A stretch of DNA of 64,000 nucleotides from the NCBI RefSeq assembly GCF_900700375.1, contig NC_041719.1:8380234-8444233 (forward strand), given 5' to 3'. Position 1 is the first letter of the stretch. Each line of letters opens with the position of its first letter. The notes under the pieces were generated by a model, which was given only the letters and a program-made list of their open reading frames with translations, did not search any database and was not told the DNA's origin. The DNA is from Denticeps clupeoides (lineage: Eukaryota; Chordata; Actinopteri; Clupeiformes; Denticipitidae). A program made the position numbers and the translations under genes. Positions 34,040 through 48,535 of the stretch are shown one piece after another.

Positions 34040-34330
34040 TTTGCTGTAAATGTATTTTAGGGGGGATGTAGATTTACAACACAGCTCGGCGGTTTTCAGT
34101 GGGATTTCATACGCGGTTCCATCTATCCCGTTAGTTTGGAGATCGACGCTAAGTCACGCGACACGCCGGAAGCGGAAACGTCAGCGAACGACAAAAAAAG
34201 GAGGGTGGTTAAAAAGAAAAAAAGGGGGACGAGCATAAAAGATGAATAATGTATCATTTCCCTAGATCCGCACCCACGAACTGCGACGTGGACGCGTGAT
34301 CGCCGTGAAGTACGAGTAAGTACCCAGCTC
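34040..34330 (+). promoter_or_regulatory. akr1a1: CpG-rich promoter and possible 5' exon of akr1a1
   Basis: CpG density rises sharply here. The stretch includes an ETS-type site CCGGAAG (34166-34172) and a TATA-like CATAAAAG near 34233. From 34268 to about 34315 there is an exon-like block ending in a strong donor (GTAAGT). It probably represents an untranslated first exon, because the coding ATG lies at 34573. Confidence 0.5.
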
Positions 34331-34355
34331 GCCGCGCGATGCGACTACTCCTCTC

Positions 34356-34381
34356 CACCTCCTCCTCCTCCTCCTCCTCCT
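34356..34381. repeat. Trinucleotide run (CCT)n
   Basis: About eight CCT units between the candidate first exon of akr1a1 and its ATG exon. Confidence 0.8.
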
Positions 34382-34572
34382 CTCTCTTCGTCTTTACCCG
34401 CCGAGTGCTGGTAAGCGTCGCCATGCCAGAACGTTCACGTGTGCGGATATAAAAAAAAACAGAGCAGAAATTTCACGGGAGCCTTGGTCTGCCGCGTCCA
34501 GGTTTTAATGGCGCTCAAATGTAGTTGCGGTGTCATAAGTCCGCTCTTGCTTTGCAGCTGCACCGGGCAAGG

Positions 34573-36715
<2,143 letters not shown>

Positions 36716-36760
36716 GAATCTCTGGAGCCAGCTTTTGTGCCTTTCCATGTAATCTACAAA

Positions 36761-36766
36761 AATAAA
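36761..36766 (+). terminator. Polyadenylation signal of akr1a1
   Basis: AATAAA about 46 bases past the stop codon, followed by TTTGTACTTGTC and then a T-rich run. Confidence 0.65.
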
Positions 36767-36789
36767 CTTTGTACTTGTCCACATTACTT

Positions 36790-38400
36790 CCTTTTTTTTT
36801 TTTTTTTTTTGGTGGTGCTTTCAGGTTCCAGCAGTACATGTCAAGGATTTTATTTAATTACCAAGTTATTAATTACATAGGAATTAAATAGGATGATGAT
36901 ATATCATGTTAATACAATTTTTATGTAATTGCTTTTAGGAAATGTATTTTACTACAAATCACAAATCTTGTCCTATCATTTTGAAGTATTAACCATTATG
37001 GAGTCACATTTTTGCAATCAATCAATCAATCAGGTAAAGTTGCTGACCAATGATATTTCAGATCATTTATATAATTTAAAATCATCTAAGTCATCTTTTC
37101 AGATCCATTTCACATGTGGTTTTGAGAATCTTTTATCTGATGTTTCATCGTGGGCGGCGCAGTGAGGTACTTCTGTGACATGCCTCCAATGTTTGAGGTG
37201 TGAACGTGTGAGGCTTCCCTTCACAGGCTGTTTTTTCAATTCATCCACTGGAACATAAATCTCTGTAATGGAGCACCTTTGTGGTCATGATCTCTTCACT
37301 TCTCCCATGGTGGCCTCACACAGCCATTGTGTTTGATGAAGCATTTGCTCAAATTGTTACGCCTGATTGCTGTATAGCCTCAGTGTTGTCACGTGTGGCT
37401 GCAGTTTTTTTAAATCAGGAGTCCACAGTCCTGTTTCTGAACCCCAGGAAGATGGCACGCTTACTTTCAGCCTGAAATACACTGTAACAGATTCTCACTA
37501 GGTCCTCGATGTGCTCCATGAACCTACAATTTATGAGCTTTTTTCTGGATTTATTGCTTAAGAAATGTAATAAATACAGCATGTTTACAGAGTAAATCAT
37601 TGTTCAGTAGTGAAGCAGTGTGTGTCGTAACAGATTCTGCATCATGTTTTTGCTTCAAAGACAGGCCAAATGTTTGGACACACCTTCTCATTCAATATGT
37701 TTTCTTTATTTTCATGACCATTGGTAGATTCTCACCGAAGGCATCAAAACTATGAATGAACACATGTGGAGTTATGTACTTAACAAAAAAAGGTGAAATA
37801 ACTGAAAACATTTTTTATATTCTAGTTTCTTCAAAATAGCCGCCCTTTGCTCTGATTACTGCTTTACACACTCTTGGCATTCTCTCGATGAGCTAAAGAG
37901 GTCGTCGCCTGAAATGATTTTCCAACAGTCTTGAAGGAGTTCCCAGAGGTGTTTAGCACTTGTTGGCCACCTTTGCCTTCACTCTGCGGTCCAGCTCACC
38001 CCAAACCATCTGGATTGGGTTCAGGTCCGGTGACTGTGGAGACCAGGTCTCCACTTTTTGTTAAGTACATAACTCCACATGTGTTCATTCATAGTTTTGA
38101 TGCCTTCAGTGAGACTCTACAAATGTAAATGGTCACGAAAATAAAGAAAACACATTGAATGAGAAGGTGTGTCCAAACTTTTGGCCTGTACTGTATATGA
38201 TTTTGAAGGGTCATATTTGTGGTCTGCCCACATTTTCCAACCATTCTGTTGGAGACACATTCCTCGGCAGACAGAAGGGTTTTCTGGGGGGCGTTCAGAG
38301 CAGACAGCGGCCCTTCAGATGTTCTGCAGCTGGCAGTGTAGCAAGATCCTTCTCTGCGACTCCATTCACAGGAATCGGATCAGGTCCTCCTAAAACACAA
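36790..38400. other. Intergenic stretch between akr1a1 and nasp
   Basis: AT-rich sequence with a poly-T run near 36793 and a Tc1-type element at 37662-38193. Otherwise there is no recognisable coding or RNA gene. Short open frames near 37.3 kb have no support. Confidence 0.5.
37662..38193 (-). mobile_element. Internally deleted Tc1-type transposon (second copy)
   Basis: Same family as the element at 24715. The ends read ACAGGCCAAATGTTTGG and CCAAACTTTTGGCCTGTACTG, and the same remnant of a transposase C terminus lies on the minus strand (SPDLNPI-type block near 38020). It has no other insertion. It lies between akr1a1 and nasp. Confidence 0.85.
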
Positions 38401-38960
38401 CTTTGATTTCGGTACTGGCCCTTTAAGAAACTCTCCCGCGTTTTCCGGGGAGGTGAGAGTTCAGCGGAAGTGAGGCTCGTATCCGTATTTAAAGGCGCCA
38501 ACAAAGACGCCGTGAAGGAGCAGGAATACAAACCTGCCATCTTTTTACGGATTGCCGCACAAATCGCGTGTTTCCTGCCCCCCGCGCCACAGAGTTCATC
38601 TAGCACTTGTCGGACGTGTCCGTGTGAAGATGCCCGAGGAAACTGCGGTTCCTTCCAGCTCCGAGTGGTAAGGCTCTCTCTTCTCCAGCCCCGAACAACC
38701 TTTCACACTCCCCGTCACTAAAGTACTTGATCGACCGGAGCGGGGCAGTGACAGGAGCCTGACCGAGTCGCGTTCCGGCCGAGACCCGGCCGTCGACTCG
38801 CCAGACCGCCGCCGCGGCGGAGATGCCGGGCTCGGCTGCCGCCGCGAGCGACTCAACTTTCCCGCTTTGGCGGGAGAGCAGCTGGCCTCGGCCGAGCCAA
38901 ATTGTACACGCTTCCGTGACGGGAAAACGTCCGACTTCGGCTTTTAATGGCTCCGCGCAT
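38400..38960 (+). promoter_or_regulatory. nasp: CpG-island promoter of nasp
   Basis: High CpG density begins near 38.4 kb, includes an ETS-like GCGGAAGTGA near 38464 and continues through exon 1 into intron 1. No TATA box is seen. This fits a broad, replication-linked housekeeping promoter. Confidence 0.55.
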
Positions 38961-41900
38961 CTCCGCCGCGGTTAGCCGGTCGGCTAGCTTAGCAGGTTGC
39001 TAACATTTAACCCGTACAGGTAATCGGGTTTAGTTTACATTTACAGCATTTATCAGTTTATTCTTTATATATATCCTCGAACCGCTCACTTTCTGGTGAG
39101 TTAAAACATTTGATAAACATGCATGTTTTTGCTCATAGAAAATATTCGGTGTTTTACAGGATAACCGGGGTTGCGTCAAAACAAAATAACCTCATGAGCG
39201 ATTCGGTCTGTGTTCTCGGTTACCTCGGCTTTAAAAAAAAAAAAAAAGTTTCTAATTTTATTTTATTCGTACTCTACGGATTCCGATACACCTCAAATTA
39301 TCCTGCCCATCTAGTATACTAGTGTGTGTATATACAATTTTGCTTTAGTTTTATATATATACACACACACACACAATCTTTTTATTTTTTTTATTTTATT
39401 TATTTTTATTTGGTTTCAGCATGGATGAGAAGCCTTGTTCCTCGACGGCAGCTGTTGGTGACGGGTAAGTAAAAATTGTAAATATCTGAAGGGCTTTTTA
39501 TTTATTTAATTTTATAAAATCGTACTCTTACTCTTTTTGCCTCTCATCCTTCAGCTCCGTCGATGTTTTTGAAGAAGCCAAGAAGCTAATTGGCACCGGA
39601 AAGCGGCACTTGGTTATGGGCGATGCTGTATCAGCTGTCAGTGTGTTTCAGGATGCATGTGGAATGCTGTAAGTTTTATTTATTTATTTATTTTTGTATA
39701 TATTGTATTTGTCATACCGAACTTTTTTTTTTTTTTTTTTTTTTTAAGGGCGGAGAAATATGGTGATACAGCTGATGAATGTGGGGAAGCATTCTTTTTG
39801 TGTGGGAAGGCTCTGCTGGACCTTGCCAGGTTAGTGGAAGCACCGTTTGAACATTATTATTATTTTTTTTTTTTTAAAGGATTGACGTTAAGTTTTATAC
39901 TAGGCCTGAGCCTGTTGTCTGTTATGTAGGGTTGAGAACACTGTTCTTGGAAATGCCTTGGAGGGTGTACCAGAGGAGTCCTCTGAAGAAGGCGAGAAAC
40001 AGAACGATTCCAAAATTGAAAGTGCAGACAACCTAGACGGTTTGTAACAATATCTGCAATTCTAACTGAAATAAGATGAACAGGATGTTTGTTTGACGTG
40101 ACGTCTGTTGGGATCAGACATGGTTTTTATTTGGTGTTCCTGTGGTACAGAGGAAACCAGGGATGAGCTCCGAACACAGGTTTATGAGGCCATGGCAGAG
40201 AAGGAGGGCACAAGTGATTCAGTACAGAAAGATGAAGGGAAAGTTGACAAGGAGGCTGATGACGTAACAGATGCACAGAATGCTGAAAGTGAACCCAAGA
40301 ATGAGAAGGATCCAGAGTCCGAAGAGAATGAAAAGTTGAAAGATCAGTCCCTTGCAGACCAAGCCACTCAAGATCAGTCTGAATGCAAAATGGCCTCTAA
40401 CCAGGAAGGAGAATCTGACAATGCAAAGGATAAAACTGAAGCTGCTGAAGAGAAGGACTCCCTGGCTGGTGATGGCGTGTCTGAGAAGGAATCCCAGGAT
40501 GGTGATGGTGATGTTGAAAAGGAAAATGTGAAGGAGAATGGTGTGAAGAGCTCTGGAGTTAAGGAGACTGCAAATGATGCAGTTGAAGATGAACCGATGG
40601 AAGAGGGAGGAGGTACAACTGTGGCAGGTCTTTTGGAAATGCGGGAACACCACTTTGCAATTTTGGGGGTGGATCACTTTGGTGTCAAGTGGGCAGTGGG
40701 TTCATGACACTTTGGTTCCGTAGCAATTTAATGCATGGCTGAGTGTGTACGTACGCATGTTCCTCCACCACATGCTCGCCACTAATTGATTTTCTGCTTT
40801 CAATGTTCAGATGATGACGACGACGATGATGATGACCATGAAAATGCTGAAGAGAAGGTATGATTGAGTTGTTTTGGTCAGGGAAATTCCAGGATGGTAG
40901 TAGCCTGGTGGGTAAGACACACTTATGAACCAGAAGGACCAACCCCACTTATTAACCTGTTTTCTATGAATGCACAGGAGGAGGAAGAGGAAGTGGGGAA
41001 CTTACAGTTGGCTTGGGAGATGTTAGAAGTTGCTAAAGTCATCTACAAAAGGTTTGTAGGATTGGCGAGCAGAACATTCATGGTTCTCCAACTCTGTTGC
41101 TAGACTTTTTATATATATAATTATTATTATTTTTTTTTAATACAGGAAGGAGAGCCAAGAGGACCAACTTATGACTGCACAGATATTTTTGAAACTTGGG
41201 GAAGTTGGTGCTGAATCCGGTAATCTTTACTTGACTGGTTTTGACTTTAGTGGTCTCTTGTCTCGTCTTAGACTGAGTGACCTTGTCTCCAGGTAACTAC
41301 GCCCAAGCTCTAGAGGACTTCCAGGAGTGCTTGGTACTGCAGCTGAAGCACCTGCCCCCACACAGCCGCTTGCTGGCTGAGACCCACTACCAGCTGGGTA
41401 CAACCTTCAGCTACATGGGACAGTATAAACAGTCCATCGAGCACTTCAGTAGCTCAATCAAGGTCATCGAGAGCCGCCTAGGTAAAGAGTTCCTTCTCAC
41501 AAATCACTGTTTTCCTACCTACCTGCATAGGCGTTTATGCATTCTTTATTGCTATGATTCATCTGAGCAGTTTGATCTTTTAATTTTAATTGTCCCCCTC
41601 CACTTTTTAGCCATGCTTGAGGAGGTGATCAGCAAGGCTGAGGGTGCAGAGGCAGCAAAGGAAGAGAAAAGCGAACTTGAAGAGCTGAAGCAGCTGTTGC
41701 CTGACATTAAAGAGAAAGTAGAAGATGCCAAGGAGAGTCAGAGGACTGCTGCTGCTGCATCCGAGGCCATTCAGCAGACCCTGGTGAGTTAAGGTTTTAA
41801 TGGGATTCACATACTTTCCTTCCCCCTGACTTATTTAAATATACATTTTTAATCACCCCTAGGGTGGGGCATCTACGTCATCTTCGTTCCCAGGGGAAAA

Positions 41901-42853
41901 TGGAGGCGCGTCATCTTCCACAGCCGGTCCGGTAAGTGGTCCTGTTTTGGTGGGGGGAAAAATGCCTTAAAGCCACATATCTGAAGTCCGTTGTGCTTCC
42001 AGATTTCAGACAAGCCAGCTGATTGCGCATCGTCCTCTAAGCCACCGTCCGACATTTCTCACTTAGTCCGAAAGAAGGTGAGTTGAATGAGAGGAGACTA
42101 TATTGGGCTCCTTCCACATGACCATTGATTTTATTTAAAATTTTTTTTTTTTTTGTAAGTAACTTTCTGCTTCACAAATATACACACGAAGCGGTCCTGT
42201 GCAAAGGCCAGATTTCCAGTTAACCAATAATCACCTTGTGGTTTCAGGATCACATGGTATTGACCAACTAGATTTAGTTTAGTTTTTGAGCACAGCCCTG
42301 AACAGTGGTTTGTGGTCCGTCTACATTCGGACCTGTTTTTGTAGATGACTGGTGAGTAATGTTTCCAGTGTCTGTTCTGGAAACCGATTTCAGAATATTC
42401 AAGCCCCCCCAGAGGTGTTTTATTTGAACTCAAAGTTCATGTCTGTGGATGGTAGCCTAATAATCTTAATCATAGGCATGGAGTGTGTTTTTGCCTGCCA
42501 GTCTGTAGGCTCTGCATGTGCTTGTGTTGCTAGATCAGGTTTGTGTGCTTGTTGTCGTTGGTGATGTGGTTTTGTAGCTGGCACCCTGGTTTATTCTTTT
42601 TTTTTGCGTGCTTGGCCATTTGCTTTTTGTGTGTTTTTGTAATTCTTTGTAGTTATGTAGATAGGAGGAGGGGAGGCGTAATACTTATCTCCTGATTTGT
42701 GTTCCTGCACAGAGGAAACCAGAGGAGGAGAGCCCAAAAAAGGACAGTGAAGCTAAAAAGGCCAAACAGGAGGCCACATTAAATGGCAACGGAGACTCAG
42801 CCAGCAACGGCAATGGGGTTCAGGAGAAAATGCAGCAGGAGGCGAGTTGTTAG
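38630..42853 (+). CDS. nasp: NASP, nuclear autoantigenic sperm protein (histone H1/H3-H4 chaperone)
   Basis: Nuclear chaperone that binds linker histone H1 and H3-H4 and maintains soluble H3-H4. Exons: 38630-38667, 39420-39464, 39555-39668, 39749-39829, 39930-40039, 40151-40612, 40811-40857, 40978-41051, 41146-41219, 41293-41481, 41611-41783, 41863-41931, 42003-42077 and 42713-42853. All phases agree, giving 563 residues. The SHNi-TPR modules are recognisable: KRHLVMGDAVSAVSVFQDA, then EKYGDTADECGEAFF, NYAQALEDFQECL and LAETHYQLGTTFSYMG. Exon 6 is a 154-residue Glu/Lys/Asp-rich insert in the TPR2 region, followed by an Asp run from 40811. The C terminus has the basic VRKKRKPEEESP signal, a likely nuclear localisation sequence. 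A second in-frame ATG lies at 39421, so a shorter N terminus is possible. Confidence 0.95.
40893..40960 (+). repeat. SINE-A head fragment in a nasp intron
   Basis: GGTAGTAGCCTGGTGGGTAA followed by a degraded B-box segment; the body and tail are absent. Confidence 0.6.
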
Positions 42854-43260
42854 GCTTACTGTTCTTTCCCTCGCCCAGTAGGGTCTGAGGTGAACCCAGC
42901 CTGTAGTTACAACTGATTCTTCAGCCAGCTGCGACGTAATGATGTGCGGACAATGTGGCTAGACCTGGCAACTAGATTGTGTCCTGGTGCTAAAGGCTTC
43001 CTTCAAGTTAGGGTTTGAGTCCTATCCCGGAAGCTATGGCCTTGTTGAAGCAGTTTTTGGTCATTTCTGAACAAAATGCCAGTGTCATTTTTATTAGTCA
43101 AAACTGGTGTTAATATTTATGCATTCTTCCTCTTGTAGACCACAGCATGATGTCATTCTCAGCCCACAACAGGTCTTCCAACCAGCAGAGCATGCGCCTC
43201 CCAGTTTTTGTAAATATGATCATTTTTCAGACCAATTTTTGTATTGTAATACAGAACTTC

Positions 43261-43266
43261 AATAAA
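43261..43266 (+). terminator. Polyadenylation signal of nasp
   Basis: AATAAA about 410 bases past the stop codon, followed by a GTGGTGGT-type element. A possible acceptor at 43139 (TTGTAG|ACCAC) suggests an alternative 3' UTR exon. Confidence 0.6.
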
Positions 43267-43284
43267 CACTTATTTGCAATGTAA

Positions 43285-44004
43285 ACACTTGTGGTGGTAT
43301 TTTATTTTTGATCTGATTCCAGCTTGACCTGTTCCACTGTCGCCCTTGTTCACTGCGATTTGCTCTCACTGGTTCTCGTGAGCTTGGTCATTTCAGCTAC
43401 ATATGGGTTTGATACTACTACTGGCCAAAGGTGGTTTTGGATTTTTTCCGTTTCCACTGAGATTTCTCATTCATGAAATGACATTTTCTAAAATGCAACC
43501 ATTAATCAATCATAACTACTGTAAGTTACGAGGAGTCTCTTGGATAAGCAACTGAACATGCTAAAGTTTGAATTTACATTTCCAGCATTTATCAGACTCC
43601 CTTATCCAGAGCGAGTGAAGGGGACAGTCCACCTGGAGACACTCAGGGTTAAGTGTCTTGCTCAGGGACACAATGGTAGTAAGTGGGATTTGAAACTGGG
43701 TCTTCTGGTTCATACCACCCCATTACTGATCTGATTGTGCAAAATGTTTTAGCAGTTTCTGTAGTGAGCTGCTCAGGTAAAGGAATGATGTAAATACAAA
43801 CTCAGAGTAACTCCTACATACATGCTCATTCATTGCACTTGGTACATAAAGGGATAGTTATTTGGTTTAAGAAGAGTATTAAATCAGTGCATATATATAT
43901 AAATTCTGATATGCATACATGTATAAACATCTAACACTTTTCATTAAACAGAAGAGCTTCTAAATATATATATATATATTATCTGAACCAAAGTTTGTAG
44001 AACT
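43285..44004. other. Convergent intergenic stretch between nasp and ccdc17
   Basis: The two genes end towards each other here. It holds a shortened SINE-A copy (43572-43720) and AT-rich sequence with (TA)n runs near 43965-43978. I could not place a clear polyadenylation signal for ccdc17. Confidence 0.45.
43572..43720 (-). repeat. SINE-A copy, shortened
   Basis: Tail, body and B-box region are present; part of the tail and most of the head are deleted. It lies between nasp and ccdc17. Confidence 0.75.
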
Positions 44005-47000
44005 TTACTGCTTCTCCTGTGGCCTTTCTGCTGGAGGAGGATCAGAGTTTGAAAACTCTGGGAACTGTAATGGTGTTAGAGTTGGTGGCTCGGTCAGGTG
44101 TGCTTGATTGTGTGAATCCTACAAGAACAATATACAGCTTATTTTAAGGTCTGATGTTTGAAACAGCACATGAAAAATCAAACCACAGTGGTGCAATTTA
44201 AATTTTTTTTTTTTTTTTTTTTTTTTTGGTGTATGGTAAATATAGTTTGACCTACCACAGTGGGGTACTTGTAGTGACCAGCATTTCTTGGACCTATTTT
44301 AGCAAAGTTCTGGGTGTCTCCATCGCGGCTGTTAACCACTCTAAGGCATAACTCTGTGTTACCAAGCTGAAAAAAAAAAAAAATCAATTCGAAACCATGT
44401 GTTTATTACATATACGTGCATGTCTAGGTACGTGAGATGCAAACGGAACAATATTCTCACCTGCGGAACTGAGTTGAGCTCAGGAACGGTGAGCAAGGGC
44501 CTCACGGGTGGGACACGGAAAGGCACTCTCCAAAAACCACTGCGAATCTGGTTGTATTGGTCGAAAAGCTCCAGGCATGCCCAGCCCTGAGGTACCGTCT
44601 GCTGGACATCCTGACCACACTGACTACAAGAGCCAAGACCACCGCCAGCATGGACCTCCACAACAAGGGACAGGGAAGGGGAGGGCTGTATTCTGCATTG
44701 AAAGTCACTTTCACCAAATTTGATTCTATTTACTGTATTAAAAATGACATTTTACATGTGTGATGTATTATACAGTATAATGTAATAGTATATGTTTTAT
44801 ATTTACACACCTAGGTGCAGGTTGTTTAGCGGACACTATGGCATAGTTGCCCTGGGGCAGACTGTAAGAATATGGTAAAGCCCCAGCAGGTTGGCACTGC
44901 ACAGGTCGGAGGGCAGTAGATCGACACATCTCCTGTCCAATAGAGTAGAGCCCAGTCACCAGACACAACTGAGTTAGGCTGGCGTCCACACCCAGGATCA
45001 TGTCATAAAAAATTATGAAGCCAGCCCTACAAAATATTTCACACAATTATGGGACAGATGAGCACTCATGAATATTTAAATATAAAATCTTTTAAATTGT
45101 AAGTGTGCTTGTGTGTGTGGAGTTTGGGGAACAAACTCACACAGGGTCATATGGTGCTGGTCCAAGAGTGTCCAAACTCTTCCTTTCTGGCACCGAGGTG
45201 TCTGGCACGTTGAACTGATCCTAAGTATGTAAAGGCTCAGTAGTACACTGTAATGTTGAATAAATGTAAATACATCTATACCACAAACCCACCTGAGAGA
45301 TAGGGGCCAGCAAGCCATCCAGACGAGTCCCAGGAAACGTGGCAGGAGGTTGAAGAGGGATCCCCCTGGATCCTTCTCTGCCCCATTCCACCTCCCTGCG
45401 CAGGAATCCTATCTCAACCAGCAGTTTGGCCAGCTGCTGATTAAGCTGAAGCTCTGTTCCGGTTAAGGGAATTACAGGGGTACAGGGTCATTTACAACAA
45501 TTTCCCTATATAATCACTTAGATGATGAAAATACTAATTGAGTCTGACTACACTGATGTGGTACACTGTTATAATAACCAACGCCCTGTTATTCAGAAAA
45601 AATGCAGCAACTAAAACATTTGTAATGGCATTGTGAGCAGTAATGACTACAGAGGAAGTCGGCATTCATCTTGATAGGGGTTTATGCTGGTTTCATCTAT
45701 GTGCGCTGGTCTTTCCAGTTGTCTGACAACAGAAAGTGGCCCAAACGAAATGGAAAAAAAAAAAAAGCAATAAAGGGGTCCAAGCACTGGATGGCCTGTA
45801 TTAGGGATCCATCAATCCAGTTTATAATACCAATACCTTCAGTCTGGATAGCGACCAACCTCGAGTCTTTTTGTGGGGAGGGGACTGTTAGGTTTGAGGT
45901 AACCTCAGATTTAAATACTTCACTTAAATGCTGTTTTCTTAACTTGTAAGACAATATAGCTGAACGTGTGTTCTTTGGCAAAATGTTTCTGAAGGCGATT
46001 TATTAAGTTGGATACTGATGTGTTAGTTACCACTGTACATAAGTTCAGGGATTGGCTTAGAGATCAATATCAACATGAATTCAGATTCCGCTCAATTTAT
46101 TATTAAAGCAATGTGCGACTGGCAAGTGTCTGTGCAAAATGTAATCGCTTGGCCTCAAAATCCATTGGATGACCCAAACTTCATTCCACTGGGCACTTTG
46201 GGCCAGTTTAGCTCCACATGTGGTGGCCATATGGCCAATGAAGACCATACCCCATATACTACCATAATAGCAAATCAGTAACAGCTGCACCTTCAGTATG
46301 GCTTCTCTCCCCGATCTTCTCTTTCAAATGCTGGTTATCCTTCTCCAATGCCATCAACCTAGTGTCCATAGTCCATCCTTGATGCTTTGATCCTGGGACA
46401 GTGCATTTTTGGGTAGCATTAGTAATTGGAAAAAGAAAGCATGTCAAATTGTGTGCTATGATATAGCTGTGATTCAGTGAAACAATCAAATATTATAAAG
46501 AAAGTGTAATGACAAGTTCAGTTATTGCTAATGCTAAGCTGACGTTACCTAGCAACATAATATGTATTTAGATGTATTAATTGTGATTAGAGAACATGCA
46601 AACGTGTTTTAAGAAGCACATAAGCCAGCATGCACACCGACACATCATGTTGATACACACAGGGTGTGTAAATGGACACTCACTGTTTTGTCTGGTTCTG
46701 CGCTCAGCACTGGACCTGCTCTGCTCCAAAAGGTTCGCCTCGGCTTCCAGGCTGTGCATCTGTGCCAGAACCGCTGGGTCTTTTCCACCTGACTGCGTGT
46801 ACGCCACTCCAAGTGACCTGACAAAGCAACATGGATATGACAACCACTGGTAAGGCCTACACATCTGGAGCTTGACAAGGACCATGATTCAGGATTTGGC
46901 ATTAAAGCTAAAGGAAAGGAGAAGGTGCAGTAGTCTTGGCTGTTTAATATTAAATTGTTCCCACCTTATCTGGGTTGACAGAGGGCTGACCACAGAGGAA

Positions 47001-48230
47001 ATTTGGTCAAAAGCAACATTTTGCATCCTTCTGTCTTTAGGAGAATTACGAGGGTCATCAGCCTCTTTGGCCCTAAGACACCATGGAATGGCCAAATTAA
47101 TAATCGTTTGGTTTTATATCATCATCTATTGCTCTTTCACTCTCACCCCTGGTGTGTTTGCATGGCATGAACCAGGGAGCTGATCTGCTGTAGAGCGCCC
47201 CCGTTTCTCTCCTCCTGCTCTCTCAACTCATGAAGCAGGGTCTCCAACTGGGTTGGTCCGCCCAGACCTGTCAGTGCAGCTAAACACTGCTCAATTTCTT
47301 CACTCACAAGGAGAAAAAAAAAATCATTATCATTTTTTTAATATTTGTTCACTTTGAGTTATATAAATTGAGTAAACCGAGACATTTTTGACAGCAAAGT
47401 CTACAACCTGGCTGTGACAGCACCTCTTACCTTCTTTCTGTTGCTGTAGTTGATGGTTGTGAGCTCTGATCTGAGCCAGCTGCCTCTCGTATTGTTCTGA
47501 TATCAGTCGCACCTTCTCACTCTGAGGAGGCCGAAGGAGCTCTGGCACAACAGGCGTATCCTGGGACTCATCGTACAAGATGTGCAAATGTCAGGTGGTT
47601 TAAACTGGACTATAAGCAGATTCTGTGTCTTAAGGGTACACGCCGGTTACAATCTTTCATATTTGCCTTCATGTTATCGCTTGTTGTTGTTACCTGTCTG
47701 CTGAGTTTCTTTTGGGTGAAACTGTCTGGCACTTTCACCTGGGGTCCACTGTCCCTCTGTGGGAGGGGACACTCATCATCAGGGTGACCCCTGTCAGTGG
47801 TTCTTTCTCTGATCTGTACATGGCAAGTGGGCAACTCAGTGATCAAAATTAAGACCCTAACTGCTTTATGATCATTTACACTCACATATCAGCCACCCTC
47901 CACAAATAAGTTTTTATTGTGAACACCTATATAACATATAGCCAAATAAGGACATATAGCTTCACCATATAATACTGCAAACCCAGAATTATAATTTCTG
48001 AAGCTTCATCTCACACGAACAAGTTCGGATGTCCTGGTCCTGGTTTCGGGTTGAGCACCTCTCATGGTCCCCGTCTCAGGTGCACGGTACTCCACACGAC
48101 CCTGCCTCAATACCACCGGGTCTCCCATGTCACTCCCAAGGCAGAAGCGTGCTCGGTGCTTGTCCAGGAGCACCGCAGTGTGGAAAGCCATGTGGCAGTC
48201 ACGGCACGTGAACTCCCCCGGTTTCTCCAT
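44005..48230 (-). CDS. ccdc17: CCDC17, coiled-coil domain-containing protein 17
   Basis: Conserved vertebrate protein of unknown function. Exons (minus): 48230-48015, 47813-47694, 47560-47431, 47297-47173, 46792-46684, 46392-46291, 45453-45293, 45214-45141, 45026-44811, 44692-44461, 44366-44256 and 44118-44005 (stop TAA). Phases agree throughout and the total is 569 residues. The N terminus carries one C2H2-like finger (FTCRDCHMAFHTAVLLDKH, then RFC), as in human CCDC17. The middle exons encode coiled coil (SEQYERQLAQIRAHNHQL; ALEKDNQHLKEKI; ELQLNQQLAKLLVEIG). The C-terminal third (AGFIIFYDMILGVDASL; NYAIVSAKQPAPR; LELFDQYNQIRSGFWRVP) aligns with the human C-terminal globular region. The acceptors of exons 3 and 5 and the GTTCAT donor of exon 4 are weaker and could shift slightly. 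Synteny with nasp and gpbp1l1 supports the name. Confidence 0.92.
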
Positions 48231-48535
48231 TGTGCCTTACCAGATGCCCCCCTTCGTTTAATGTTTAAATAAAAGATGGGTTACCATTCACTGCACTGAA
48301 ACAAGTGCTAGCAACGAAGTAGCTACAAAGGTACGTTCTGCTTGGGTTTGTTGGTTGGTAACCATCTCTATATCAATAACAATGGAAACTCTAGTTGGGT
48401 TGGGCAAGGGTCATATTCTATTTCAAGCTTTAAAGCAGGATTATGCCAAAAGGGTTATTCCAATAAAACAGTGAAATTTGTGAATTTATGCAATTGAACG
48501 AAAATGTAGACATGTTTGGCAAATTGATGCAAAAT

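Noticed and set aside
40219-40677. Minus-strand open frame of 152 codons
   Set aside because: It is antisense to the Glu/Lys-rich nasp exon; GAA/GAG codons read as TTC/CTC give an artificial Phe/Leu-rich frame.
45560-46290. Open stretches on both strands in a ccdc17 intron that hint at an old mobile element
   Set aside because: No defining motif, terminal repeat or second copy in the window was found, so no family can be named.
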